Part shown: positions 1 through 8,180 of the stretch, piece after piece
Position numbering within the stretch: the first letter of the stretch is position 1
How the letters are laid out: every line of letters begins with the position of its first letter
Assembly (NCBI RefSeq): GCF_024158915.1
Contig: NZ_JAMZGF010000012.1
Span: forward strand, 39,331-103,330
DNA length: 64,000 nt
Direction: 5' to 3'
DNA from: Chryseobacterium sp. S0630
GTDB lineage: Bacteria > Bacteroidota > Bacteroidia > Flavobacteriales > Weeksellaceae
Program-made: the position numbers and the translations under genes
The notes under the pieces: generated by a model
Database searches by the model: none
What the model was told of the DNA's origin: nothing
The model's input: only the letters and a program-made list of their open reading frames with translations

Positions 1-195
1 TTTTTTAAGCCCTGCAAGCTTGCTTTTAAGCTTTTTCTGGGTAGAATCCGGGTAACGGTTGCATTCTCCGAAAGGGCTTTCATTCGCATCCAGCATTACC
101 GGAGCATTAAATTCATTGTGATCCCTGAAACTGATGTAGGGTTGTAATTGTAATATATTTTCTCTTACGAGTGTTTTGATACTGTTATTTTTCAT
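1..195 (-). CDS. hisC: Histidinol-phosphate aminotransferase, N-terminal part (cut by window edge)
   Basis: Only the first 65 codons are inside the window; the reading frame runs off the left edge without a stop. HisC is the PLP-dependent enzyme that transaminates imidazole-acetol phosphate to histidinol phosphate. The start gives a VREN...PY.S.RD segment (residues 10-25), then LDANESPFGE (35-44) and NRYPDS (46-51), which are the N-terminal signatures of the HisC family. It is the third gene of the minus-strand his operon after hisG and hisD. A 390-base gap holding a dispersed repeat separates it from hisD, which is long for an operon. Confidence 0.9.
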   Translation of the reverse strand, partial: MKNNSIKTLVRENILQLQPYISFRDHNEFNAPVMLDANESPFGECNRYPDSTQKKLKSKLAGLKK

Positions 196-387
196 TGTAT
201 TGATTTTCTTTTAAAAAACTGATTCAATATAAAATCGTTTTTAAACCATTAAGGTGAACTAAGTGATTAAGAATAATGAAGAAAAAAAACTTCCGATCCC
301 TATTAAGCAACAAGCTGAATTCCAATGTATTTGAATCTTAACTTTACTTAAAGACTTCATTTTCTTAATGGTTCATTTTTTTTGATA

Positions 388-573
388 AACGCAATGGACG
401 CAAAGTTTTTTAATTCTGTAACGCTTTTTTAAGGCGCAAGAAAATCGAAGATTTTCAGCAAGGAAATGAATTTTAATTTCTGGTTTTAATTATACACTAT
501 TCAATTTTATCGGAGATAAAATCTTTGCGTCTTAAAAAGGTGTCTCATTATAATTCTCTTGCGTCTTTGCGTT
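388..573. repeat. Dispersed ~180-base repeat, copy 1 (between hisD and hisC)
   Basis: This fills most of the 196-585 gap. It begins AACGCAATGGACGCAAAG and ends CTTGCGTCTTTGCGTT, so the ends are near inverted repeats. Inside are two palindromes: GAAAATCGAAGATTTTC (about 441-457) and ATTTTATCGGAGATAAAAT (about 505-523). The block around the first palindrome is almost base-identical to the copy at 1984-2160. No open reading frame is seen. The remaining bases of the gap are AT-rich and show nothing else. Confidence 0.85.
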
Positions 574-585
574 TTCCAAAAATTA

Positions 586-1860
586 TTATTTTAATCTTAT
601 CGAGACTGCATTTTTATGAGCAAACAGTCCTTCAGCTTCCGCCATGAGCTCTATTGTTTTTCCTAAATTTTGAAGACCCTCTTTTGAAAGATGCTGAAAT
701 GTTATTTTTTTCACGAAACTGTCCAGAGACACCCCACTGTAGTTCTTTGCATAAGCATTCGTAGGAAGTGTATGATTGGTTCCGCTGGCATAATCCCCTG
801 CGCTCTCACAGGAATAATTTCCTAGGAAAACTGAGCCTGCATTCTGAACTTCCGGAATATATTTTTCAAAATTATCAATCGCCAGAATAAGGTGTTCCGG
901 AGCATAAAGATTGCTGAATTCAAGAGCTTCTTCCAGAGAATCTACTAAAATAAAAGAACTGTTTTCCAAAGCCTGGCCGGCAAATTCATTTCGTGGCAAG
1001 TCCCTGACCTGCTGCCCAACAGCCTTTATAGTCTCCTCAAATACTTTAAAGTCTGTCGTTATAAAAACAACCTGACTATCACTTCCGTGTTCTGCCTGTG
1101 AAAGAAGATCGGCAGCGCAAAAATCAGGAACTGCCTTTTCATCTGCAATCACAAGAACTTCACTCGGTCCGGCTGGCATATCGATAGCAACTCCATACCG
1201 TTGTGCATATTCTTTTGCCGCTACTACAAACTGATTTCCAGGACCGAAAATTTTATTGACGGAAGGAATACTTTCTGTTCCAAAAGTCATCGCTGCAACA
1301 GCCTGTGCTCCGCCTGTTTTAAAGATTTTCGAAACTCCACAAAGTTTTGCAGCATAAAGAATGGCGGGATTAACATTTCCATTTTTATCCGGTGGCGTGC
1401 AAAGGATTATTTCTTTACATCCGGCAAGATTTGCAGGAACCGCCAACATCAACACTGTAGAAAATAAAGGAGCTGTCCCTCCCGGAATATAAATCCCAAC
1501 GCTCTCTACAGCACGGTTTTCTCGCCAGCAAACAACTCCTTTTGTTGTTTCAATTTTCTGAATTTCCTGCTTTTGAGAAGCGTGAAATATTGAAATATTT
1601 TCTTTCGCCTGTTGAATAGCCTGCTTCAATTCATCTTGAATCTGATTTTCTGCCTCCTGAATTTTGGCATCAGAAACTTTTATGCTTCGGGTTTCTGCTT
1701 TATCAAACTTTTTGTTGAATTCTATTAAAGCTTCATCACCATTTTTTTCCACTTCTATGAATATTTCTGTGATCAGACCTGAAATTTCTTTCTGTTCCAA
1801 AACAGGACGTTTTACCAGGTCTTTCCAGGTGTCTTTTGTGGGATATCTGTATATTTTCAT
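586..1860 (-). CDS. hisD: Histidinol dehydrogenase
   Basis: HisD is the zinc enzyme that oxidises L-histidinol to L-histidine in two NAD-dependent steps. Family motifs are clear: IPGGTAPLFSTVLM for the nucleotide-binding part, FGPGNQFV, the SQAEHGSDSQ block with the zinc-ligand Gln and His, and the C-terminal NHTLPTNAYAKNYSGVS block. I chose the start at 1860 (MKIYRYPTKD), which gives 424 residues, the usual family length. The open frame extends 23 codons further upstream, but those residues are not conserved. It sits second in hisG-hisD-hisC, with repeats in the spacers on both sides. Confidence 0.95.
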   Translation of the reverse strand: MKIYRYPTKDTWKDLVKRPVLEQKEISGLITEIFIEVEKNGDEALIEFNKKFDKAETRSIKVSDAKIQEAENQIQDELKQAIQQAKENISIFHASQKQEIQKIETTKGVVCWRENRAVESVGIYIPGGTAPLFSTVLMLAVPANLAGCKEIILCTPPDKNGNVNPAILYAAKLCGVSKIFKTGGAQAVAAMTFGTESIPSVNKIFGPGNQFVVAAKEYAQRYGVAIDMPAGPSEVLVIADEKAVPDFCAADLLSQAEHGSDSQVVFITTDFKVFEETIKAVGQQVRDLPRNEFAGQALENSSFILVDSLEEALEFSNLYAPEHLILAIDNFEKYIPEVQNAGSVFLGNYSCESAGDYASGTNHTLPTNAYAKNYSGVSLDSFVKKITFQHLSKEGLQNLGKTIELMAEAEGLFAHKNAVSIRLK

Positions 1861-1983
1861 TGTACTATTTTTTAAACCTTTTTTTGAACCATTAAGAGTC
1901 TTTAAGTTGTTAAGTTTCATTAAGATCATAGCTTAAGCTATTTTATTCAGCTACCTGATACCTTAATAACTCAATTTTTTATG

Positions 1984-2160
1984 AACGCAAAGGCGCAAGT
2001 TTTTTAAATCTTTACTTTTTTAAGGCGCAAGAAAATCGAAGATTTTCAGCAAGTATTTGAGTTATATTTTTTTTATTTCAAGCGACATTAAATTTTATCA
2101 GAGATAAAATCTTTGCGTCTTAAAATAGTATTAACTTTATTTTCATTGCGTCTTTGCGTT
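1984..2160. repeat. Dispersed ~180-base repeat, copy 2 (between hisG and hisD)
   Basis: This fills most of the 326-base spacer between the hisD start and the hisG stop. It begins AACGCAAAGGCGCAAG and ends CATTGCGTCTTTGCGTT, a clear terminal inverted repeat. Like copy 1 it contains GAAAATCGAAGATTTTC and ATTTTATCAGAGATAAAAT, in the same order and orientation. It lies inside the his transcription unit, so its palindromes would be present in the mRNA. Confidence 0.87.
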
Positions 2161-2186
2161 GAACAACATTTACAATTATCAATTTT

Positions 2187-3044
2187 CTAAATAACCATTT
2201 TATCAATGGGGATGATTAGGATATCCTGAGCACCATTTTCTTTGAGTTCGTCAATCACATCCCAGAAACGTTCTTCATCAATCACAGAATGAATACTGCT
2301 CCAGCCTTCTTCCGCCAATGGAATAACCGTAGGACTCTTTAATACCGGAAGAACACCGGCAACTTTCTGTATTTTTTCATTGGGAACATTCATCAGAATG
2401 TATTTTGAATTTTTTGCTTTTAAAACCGCTTTGATTCTGAATACGAATTTTTCAAGAATGGCTTCTTTTTCAGCTGATAACTGAGGTGTTTGAGCCAACA
2501 CAGCTTCCGATTTCAGTAAAGTAACTGTTTCTCTTAACCCATTTTTGAATAAAGTGCTTCCAGAGCTTACAATATCACAAATTCCATCGGCCAGACCGAT
2601 ATTAGGAGCGATTTCCACTGAACCTGAAATAACGTGAATATCTGATACGATTCCTTCTTTTTCTAAAAAGTTTTTAAGGGTATTTGGGTAAGAAGTAGCA
2701 ATTTTTTTACCCTGAAAATAAGAGATGTCGTCTGTTTCTACTTCTTTGGGAACAGCCAGTGAAACACGGCATTTTGAAAATCCAAGTTTTTGGATCGTTT
2801 TGATGTTTTTACCTTTTTCAACCAGAAGATTTTCGCCAAGAATGGCCACATCCACCACTCCGTCTTCCAGATATTGCGGGATGTCTGAATTCCGAAGGTA
2901 CATGATTTCCATCGGAAAGTTATCTACTGAAACTTTGAGTTGGTCTTTACCATTATTAACAAAGATTCCGCAGTCTTTGAGAAGCTGAAGAGATTCTTCG
3001 TAAAGCCGACCGCTTTTTTGGATTGCAATTTTTAATTTACTCAT
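2187..3044 (-). CDS. hisG: ATP phosphoribosyltransferase, long form
   Basis: HisG catalyses the first and committed step of histidine synthesis, joining ATP and PRPP. The start at 3044 (MSKLKIAIQKSGRL) matches the conserved N-terminus and gives 285 residues. That is the long form with a C-terminal ACT-like regulatory domain, which normally needs no HisZ. Recognisable parts are the N-terminal KSGRL, the YLEDGVVDVAILGENLL block, and the PRPP-binding segment DIVSSGSTLFKNGL. An upstream in-frame ATG at 3068 lies just after the attenuator and is less likely. It is the first structural gene after the his leader, and is probably controlled by it. Confidence 0.95.
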   Translation of the reverse strand: MSKLKIAIQKSGRLYEESLQLLKDCGIFVNNGKDQLKVSVDNFPMEIMYLRNSDIPQYLEDGVVDVAILGENLLVEKGKNIKTIQKLGFSKCRVSLAVPKEVETDDISYFQGKKIATSYPNTLKNFLEKEGIVSDIHVISGSVEIAPNIGLADGICDIVSSGSTLFKNGLRETVTLLKSEAVLAQTPQLSAEKEAILEKFVFRIKAVLKAKNSKYILMNVPNEKIQKVAGVLPVLKSPTVIPLAEEGWSSIHSVIDEERFWDVIDELKENGAQDILIIPIDKMVI

Positions 3045-3112
3045 TTTGCCTTTTTTGGGTCCGAGCAAATAAAAACTGATCTATTGAAATTTCTGATGAG
3101 AATTCAGGAAAC

Positions 3113-3145
3113 AAAAAAACCGTCTATTTACTCAGACGGTTTTTA
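3113..3145 (-). terminator. his attenuator terminator
   Basis: On the minus strand the arms CCGTCT (3139-3134) and AGACGG (3125-3120) enclose an 8-base loop. They are flanked by an A run before and a T run after, which gives an intrinsic terminator between the leader peptide and hisG. The 5' arm CCGTCT can alternatively pair with AGGCGG (3189-3184, with one G-U pair), which overlaps the leader stop codon. This is the arrangement expected for ribosome-mediated attenuation. Confidence 0.85.
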
Positions 3146-3187
3146 TTATTTTTGATTTTAGCACATACTTATATCAATCAATTCCGC

Positions 3188-3238
3188 CTAACAGAGATGA
3201 TGATGATAATGATGTAATGCTAAAAATATTGGTTTCAT
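3188..3238 (-). CDS. hisL: his operon leader peptide
   Basis: A 16-codon frame encodes MKPIFLALHHYHHHLC and stops with TAG. Five of the six codons at positions 9-14 are His codons (CAT CAT TAT CAT CAT CAT). It lies between a good promoter (3255-3283) and an intrinsic terminator (3113-3145), and is followed by hisG. Charged tRNA-His would let the ribosome reach the stop codon and cover the antiterminator strand. Stalling on the His run would leave it free. The peptide itself probably has no other role. The structure is seen in the sequence; the mechanism is inferred from classical his attenuation. Confidence 0.88.
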   Translation of the reverse strand: MKPIFLALHHYHHHLC

Positions 3239-3254
3239 TGTTTGAATTATGATG

Positions 3255-3283
3255 CAAATGTAGGATTTATTTTTAAAATGCAA
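3255..3283 (-). promoter_or_regulatory. Promoter of the his operon
   Basis: On the minus strand, TTG (3283-3281) is followed by 18 bases and then TACATTTG (3262-3255). This is a perfect match to the Bacteroidota primary-sigma consensus TTG-N18/19-TAnnTTTG. The leader ATG lies 16 bases downstream of the -7 element, so the leader would be translated from a very short 5' end. Confidence 0.75.
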
Positions 3284-3290
3284 CGTTTTT

Positions 3291-4388
3291 TCAGATAATT
3301 ATTTGATAAAAATTCATAAGCTCTCTGGCAATGGGTTCGTCATTAAACTTCTGAACAAACTCGAAACCCTTTTCCTCACGGCGTTTTCTCTCGGATTCAT
3401 TTTCCCAAAGAAATTTGAGTTTAGCCCGAATATCAAGATCGTTATCCGGATTTACATACACCGAGTCTTTTCCACCCGCTTCCGGCAGGCAGCTTGTGTT
3501 GCTTGTTACTACAACTGTTTTGGAGAAAAGTGCCTCAATCACAGGGATTCCGAAGCCTTCAAAGAAACTTGGATAGACAAAAATATCTGCCAGTTTATAG
3601 AGACAAGCCAGCTCATCCATAGAAACTCCTTCCAGAAAAAGCACCTGTTTTTCCATTTTGCTTTTTTTCAGGAAGCGTTTTATATTCTGATAATATTTGG
3701 TCTTCCTTCCCACCACAACCAATGGAATTTCTGTACCGTGGATTGCTTTTACAACATTCAAAAGGTTTTTTCGGTCTTCGATGGTTCCTACATTCAATAC
3801 AAACCTTTCCGGAAGCTTAAATTTCTCTTTAACAGCTTCCATCAATTCCGGAGACTGCTGTTCTTTAAAAGCATGATGACATCCCTGATAAATAACTTCA
3901 ATCTTAGTCTCAGGAACCTTCAAATACTGGATAATATCTCTTTTCGTCTGTTCTGAAATAGCTATAATTTTATCAGCCGTATCAGCGGCTTTTTTAAATT
4001 TCCAGAAATGGATTTTCCTGTCAAAAAAAGAATAATACTGTGGATATCTTACAAAGATCAGATCATGAATGGTAACAATCTTTTTAATAGGTTTTGGATC
4101 CCATTTTAAAGGAAGTTCACCTGATAATCCATGGAAAATATCTGCTCCCTGATTTTGGGCGTCTTTACCCATTTTCAACTGACGGGACAAGTTTCCTTTT
4201 GAGGTTTCAATAAAGTGAACATTCGGACGTTCCAGAATATCTTTTCCTCTCTCGGATTTGTTTTTATTGAGTAACAGATATTCGTTCTCCGGTTCATACC
4301 TGGAAAGGATTCTTACAAGGTCTCTCGAGTAGTTTCCAAGGCCGGACGTATTGTGGAAAAACCGTTTTGCATCAAAGGCAATCTTCAT
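3291..4388 (-). CDS. Glycosyltransferase family 4
   Basis: This is a retaining GT-B glycosyltransferase that moves a sugar from a nucleotide sugar onto a glycan acceptor at the cytoplasmic face. It has 365 residues, starting MKIAFDAKRF with the glycine-rich SGLGNYSRDL at 15-24. The second Rossmann domain begins near 196 (LNVGTIEDRKN). The donor-binding EX7E motif is FEGFGIPVIE, with E277 and E285. It is last in a minus-strand cassette and overlaps the deacetylase by 4 bases (ATGA), so the two are translationally coupled. The sugar cannot be told from sequence. Confidence 0.88.
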   Translation of the reverse strand: MKIAFDAKRFFHNTSGLGNYSRDLVRILSRYEPENEYLLLNKNKSERGKDILERPNVHFIETSKGNLSRQLKMGKDAQNQGADIFHGLSGELPLKWDPKPIKKIVTIHDLIFVRYPQYYSFFDRKIHFWKFKKAADTADKIIAISEQTKRDIIQYLKVPETKIEVIYQGCHHAFKEQQSPELMEAVKEKFKLPERFVLNVGTIEDRKNLLNVVKAIHGTEIPLVVVGRKTKYYQNIKRFLKKSKMEKQVLFLEGVSMDELACLYKLADIFVYPSFFEGFGIPVIEALFSKTVVVTSNTSCLPEAGGKDSVYVNPDNDLDIRAKLKFLWENESERKRREEKGFEFVQKFNDEPIARELMNFYQIII

Positions 4389-5161
4389 CGTTCTATCTGT
4401 TTTTGAAATTCCTGAAATGTTCCGAATGTATGTCCTTTTTCTTTCAACCAGCCTACAAACGAATCAAATCTTTCCACCATTTCTTTTCCTGAGTTTTTTA
4501 CAGTAAACCCGGGAAGTTTAAAGGCTTCATCTTTAATTTCTGCAAATTCCCAGGGATGGAAATAAATGTTCAGATACTGATCTTTTTTCAAACAGTCCGA
4601 AGCCAGTTTTTTATAGAAAAATAAAGGAAAATTATGAAAACTTAACCAAAACAAAGGGATTCTGAAATTAGGAGAAACCGAAGCCGGAACCTGAGTCACA
4701 TTTCCTTCTTTGAAATAGGTTCGGGATACTTTTAAATTATTATATCTTCCCGGCAAAAATGTAGGATTGATGGAGGAATTGTAAGAATATCCTGCTCTTT
4801 CCACTTCTTTTTCGTCCACAGGCATCATTCTCGGCATTCTTAATCCGGTCACCTTTGTGGAAAATAATTCTTCCAGTTTTTCTCTGGATTCTTTCAAATG
4901 TTTGTCTTCAAATTCTGAATGAAACCAGGTGTGAGAAGCCAGTTCATGACCTTCATGTAGCAACCTTTCAATAAGGTGTTTGCTGTTTTCTGCAAAAACT
5001 ACTGTGGAAAAAAAAGTAGCTTTGGCATTATGTTTTTTAAGGATATCGAGAATTCTCTCTAATCCTGTCTGTGAAATTGAAATCTGCTTTTCAAAGGGAA
5101 TTTCACCCTTATATTCTAATGGCATATCAAATTCTTCAATATCAAAACTCAATAAAACCAT
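4385..5161 (-). CDS. Polysaccharide deacetylase (NodB fold)
   Basis: This is a carbohydrate esterase 4-type protein expected to remove N-acetyl (or O-acetyl) groups from a sugar. It has 258 residues. The first metal motif is SFDIEEFD (5-12), the second GHELASHTWFH (71-81), with H77 and H81 as zinc ligands. YFHPWE near the C-terminus resembles the LxxHP(W) motif of the family. It has no signal peptide, so it should act on a cytoplasmic, probably lipid-linked, sugar. Genes on both sides abut or overlap it, so it belongs to the glycan cassette. Confidence 0.85.
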   Translation of the reverse strand: MVLLSFDIEEFDMPLEYKGEIPFEKQISISQTGLERILDILKKHNAKATFFSTVVFAENSKHLIERLLHEGHELASHTWFHSEFEDKHLKESREKLEELFSTKVTGLRMPRMMPVDEKEVERAGYSYNSSINPTFLPGRYNNLKVSRTYFKEGNVTQVPASVSPNFRIPLFWLSFHNFPLFFYKKLASDCLKKDQYLNIYFHPWEFAEIKDEAFKLPGFTVKNSGKEMVERFDSFVGWLKEKGHTFGTFQEFQKQIER

Positions 5162-5162
5162 T

Positions 5163-6092
5163 CTAAAAATTTTTGTTTTTAATAATATAATTAGGTCTGT
5201 CTTTCACCTGTTTAAATATTTTACCTAAATAAATCCCCATGATTCCGAGGATGATCAACTGAAGGCCTCCGAAGAATACAATGGTCATAATCAATGATGC
5301 CCAACCAGAGATCTCAGTTTTTGCAATAAATGAATGAATCACATATGCTCCATATCCAATGACTGACAGTGCCGAGAATAAAAATCCCAGATATGCTGCC
5401 AGATAAAGCGGTTTTACACTGAAAGCAGTGATTCCGGTGAAGGCAAAAGTAAACATCTTTTTAAGGTTGTAACTGCTTTTTCCTGAAAGTCTTTCTGCTG
5501 CTGTAAAGTCGATTCCTGTTTGTTTGAAACCCATCCAGCTTGTTAATCCTCTCAGGAACAAATCGTCTTCATTAAAGTTTCTCATGACTTCAACCGCACT
5601 CGCATCCAGCAATCTGAAATCTGAGCCGCCTCCTTTTGTTAAGTTAACATCGGATAAACTTGATAAAAGCTTGTAAAATAAGTCTGATGTTTTTCTTTTA
5701 AAAAATGAAATCTCTTTGGGATACGTTCTAAAAGTAAAAACTACATCATAGCCTTCTTCCCATTTCTGAATCATTTCTGGAATCAGTGCGGGAGGATGCT
5801 GAAGATCTCCATCCATAGAGATAACGGCATTTCCATGAGCACTGTCCATTCCGGCTTTTACAGCCGGTTGGTGACCAAAATTGCGGGAAAACTCGATGAA
5901 TTTCACTTCATCATATTGACTGGAAAGTTCTTCTAATTTTTGTTGCGTATTGTCTCTGCTGCCATCATTCACAAATATGATTTCAAAGTCATAATTGTTT
6001 AAACCATCAAAAACTTCTTTAATTTTCTGATGGATCATGGCAACGTTTCCTTCTTCGTTATAAGCGGGAATTACAATTGAAATTTTCTTCAT
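5163..6092 (-). CDS. GT2 glycosyltransferase with C-terminal membrane anchor (GtrB/DPM1-like)
   Basis: This inverting GT-A enzyme probably moves a sugar from UDP- or GDP-sugar onto undecaprenyl phosphate. It has 309 residues. The N-terminus ISIVIPAYNEEGNV is typical, VNDGSRDNT (41-49) binds nucleotide, and the DXD-like motif is MDGD with D94 and D96. Two hydrophobic helices near 230-250 and 265-290 anchor it, as in GtrB, ArnC and DPM1-like proteins. It is separated by one base from the deacetylase and by five from the membrane protein upstream. That pairing fits a polyprenyl-phosphate-sugar synthase working with a membrane transferase. Confidence 0.88.
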   Translation of the reverse strand: MKKISIVIPAYNEEGNVAMIHQKIKEVFDGLNNYDFEIIFVNDGSRDNTQQKLEELSSQYDEVKFIEFSRNFGHQPAVKAGMDSAHGNAVISMDGDLQHPPALIPEMIQKWEEGYDVVFTFRTYPKEISFFKRKTSDLFYKLLSSLSDVNLTKGGGSDFRLLDASAVEVMRNFNEDDLFLRGLTSWMGFKQTGIDFTAAERLSGKSSYNLKKMFTFAFTGITAFSVKPLYLAAYLGFLFSALSVIGYGAYVIHSFIAKTEISGWASLIMTIVFFGGLQLIILGIMGIYLGKIFKQVKDRPNYIIKNKNF

Positions 6093-6097
6093 ATGTA

Positions 6098-7267
6098 TTA
6101 ATTCAGGCTGTAATTTTTCTCAAAATCTTTAGTCAGAAGCTCATAAGTCACTCTCAACCAGATTACAATACAAGGTACGGCTTTTAATGAATATTTGATG
6201 ATATAATTCTCTTTTACAAATTTCGGGAACAGATCCGAAGTTGAGAAACATGTGAAAATAATGACAAAAACCAACAATCCAATGATCAATGGTGTTCTTT
6301 CTTTCTGAAGGAAAAACCAGATCAAAACTCCTACTACCGCTATGATATACGTGGGAGATTCTGAACTTGAACTGAACAATACCAAGAACAGTAATGTGGA
6401 AGCCAGAATCATCAGTTGAAATGCATAATGCTTGTATTGCTTAATTCTGATGTAAGGTAAAGCAAAAAGAGGCAATCCACCTGCTAAGAACACAAGGTTA
6501 GAAATGGATGCATCTCCTAAAACTCTTCTTACAAAGCCCATTAATGAGATATCCTGCATATTTCCTAATACCTGATTTTCGCTATTCTTTTCTACAATAG
6601 ACTGAAACCAATCCGAGTAGCACTGAATAACAAACTGCGGACTTGAATAGGCCATCGGAAGTACGAAAAACAATATAGCAATGCCAATTCCTGAAAGAAT
6701 AAATTTAGTTTTATTTTTAATGAAGAAAAACTGTGTCAAACCTACAATTCCGTAGATTTTCACAAATATTCCTATTAAAATTGCGGTTACAGATTTTACT
6801 TCTTTTCTTTCGTAAATATATACTGCAGATAACAGTAAAAGACCTGTCAGCGCCACATTGAACTGCAGACTTAAAGCCGCAGTAATGTATTCCTGAAGGC
6901 AAAGCAATCCGAAAATGGCCTTCTTGCTGTCTGAAAACGGCAGTTTATAAATTCCGTAGATAAAGATAAAAGTATTAGCAATATTCCAAAGTGAAATTCC
7001 CAGCCAATCCGGCATCATGGCAAACGGTGCAATCAATGCACTGAAAAATACACCATAATGGTTCAGATCAAAATAAAGATCAGGATAATGGACAAATAAG
7101 TTTTTCTGATGAATGGTATTAAAGAATACATTTTTAAAAATCAGATAATTATTGATTGCATAATCTCCTCTCAGGTATTTGGAAATTGCTGTAACAACGG
7201 ATATAATAAGATAAACCCCAAATATATATTTAGGGTTTAATAGTATTTTAAGAAATTTTTCTTTCAA
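6098..7267 (-). CDS. Polytopic membrane glycosyltransferase-like protein (GT87/DUF2029-like)
   Basis: The 389 residues form roughly ten hydrophobic helices. After the first helix comes YLRGDYAINNYLIFK, and a long periplasmic loop carries FVHYPDLYFDLNHYG (near 58-72). This layout, an early acidic residue with a Y/H-rich loop, resembles GT-C enzymes of the GT87/DUF2029 type that use polyprenyl-phosphate sugars. It is first in the four-gene glycan cassette, 29 bases after the dapD stop. I assign it by overall architecture and context, so the exact family is uncertain. Confidence 0.65.
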   Translation of the reverse strand: MKEKFLKILLNPKYIFGVYLIISVVTAISKYLRGDYAINNYLIFKNVFFNTIHQKNLFVHYPDLYFDLNHYGVFFSALIAPFAMMPDWLGISLWNIANTFIFIYGIYKLPFSDSKKAIFGLLCLQEYITAALSLQFNVALTGLLLLSAVYIYERKEVKSVTAILIGIFVKIYGIVGLTQFFFIKNKTKFILSGIGIAILFFVLPMAYSSPQFVIQCYSDWFQSIVEKNSENQVLGNMQDISLMGFVRRVLGDASISNLVFLAGGLPLFALPYIRIKQYKHYAFQLMILASTLLFLVLFSSSSESPTYIIAVVGVLIWFFLQKERTPLIIGLLVFVIIFTCFSTSDLFPKFVKENYIIKYSLKAVPCIVIWLRVTYELLTKDFEKNYSLN

Positions 7268-7296
7268 GATTGTGGTATTAGATTAAAATATTAATC

Positions 7297-8109
7297 TTAA
7301 ACGGCTACATTATTGTCTCTCAATGCATCATTCAGAGATGTTTTCTTGTCTGTAGATTCTTTTCTCTGACCAATGATCAGCGCACATGGAACCTGATATT
7401 CTCCAGCAGGATATTGTTTTGTATAGCTTCCAGGGATTACTACTGAACGTGCAGGAACTCTTCCTTTGATTTCAATGGGTGTATCTCCTGTAACATCGAT
7501 AATTTTTGTAGAAGCGGTCAATACTACGTTTGCACCCAATACGGCTTCTTTTTCTACGTGAACTCCTTCTACAACGATACATCTTGATCCGATAAAGCAA
7601 TCGTCTTCAATGATTACCGGAGCAGCTTGTAAAGGTTCTAATACCCCACCGATACCAACACCACCACTCAGGTGAACGTTTTTACCGATCTGTGCACAGC
7701 TTCCTACTGTTGCCCAAGTATCTACCATTGTTCCGGAATCTACATAAGCACCAATGTTTACGTAAGATGGCATCATAATTACTCCAGGAGCAATATAAGC
7801 ACCTTCTCTCGCTACTGCATGTGGAACAACTCTCACCCCTTTTTCAGCATAACCTCTCTTCAAAGGCATTTTATCATGAAATTCAAACGGGCCTACTTCA
7901 ATAGTTTCCATTTTCTGGATCGGGAAATACATTACCACAGCTTTCTTTACCCATTCATTTACCTGCCATCCGTTTTCTGTAGGTTCTGCAGTACGAAGTT
8001 CCCCTTTATCAACTAAAGAAATAACCTCTCTGATCGCCTTCTGGCTGTCTTCATTCTGCAATAATTCTCTGTTGTCCCAGATATTTTCAATAGTTTGTTG
8101 TAATGACAT
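7297..8109 (-). CDS. dapD: 2,3,4,5-tetrahydropyridine-2,6-dicarboxylate N-succinyltransferase
   Basis: DapD succinylates tetrahydrodipicolinate in the succinylase branch of diaminopimelate and lysine synthesis. It has 270 residues, the usual length. The N-terminal helical domain is followed by left-handed beta-helix hexapeptide repeats. Family blocks include MMPSYVNIGAYVDSGTMVDTWATVGSCAQIG, GGVGIGGVLEP, and DDCFIGSRCIVVEGV. The glycan cassette starts only 29 bases downstream on the same strand, so read-through is likely. Confidence 0.96.
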   Translation of the reverse strand: MSLQQTIENIWDNRELLQNEDSQKAIREVISLVDKGELRTAEPTENGWQVNEWVKKAVVMYFPIQKMETIEVGPFEFHDKMPLKRGYAEKGVRVVPHAVAREGAYIAPGVIMMPSYVNIGAYVDSGTMVDTWATVGSCAQIGKNVHLSGGVGIGGVLEPLQAAPVIIEDDCFIGSRCIVVEGVHVEKEAVLGANVVLTASTKIIDVTGDTPIEIKGRVPARSVVIPGSYTKQYPAGEYQVPCALIIGQRKESTDKKTSLNDALRDNNVAV

Positions 8110-8180
8110 GTTTCTTATTTAAAATTATACCGGCCAAAGATACAAAAAAGTTCAGCAAAACGGGTTTTAACATCATGCTT

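Noticed and set aside
1201..1467. Antisense frame over hisD
   Set aside because: It is a shadow of the conserved hisD sequence. The same holds for the other antisense frames over long genes such as the RND pump, ccsBA and ftsK.
3185..3215. ATG/ATGATG microsatellite-like run
   Set aside because: It is the complement of the CAT codons of the his leader peptide, so it is coding sequence rather than a simple repeat.
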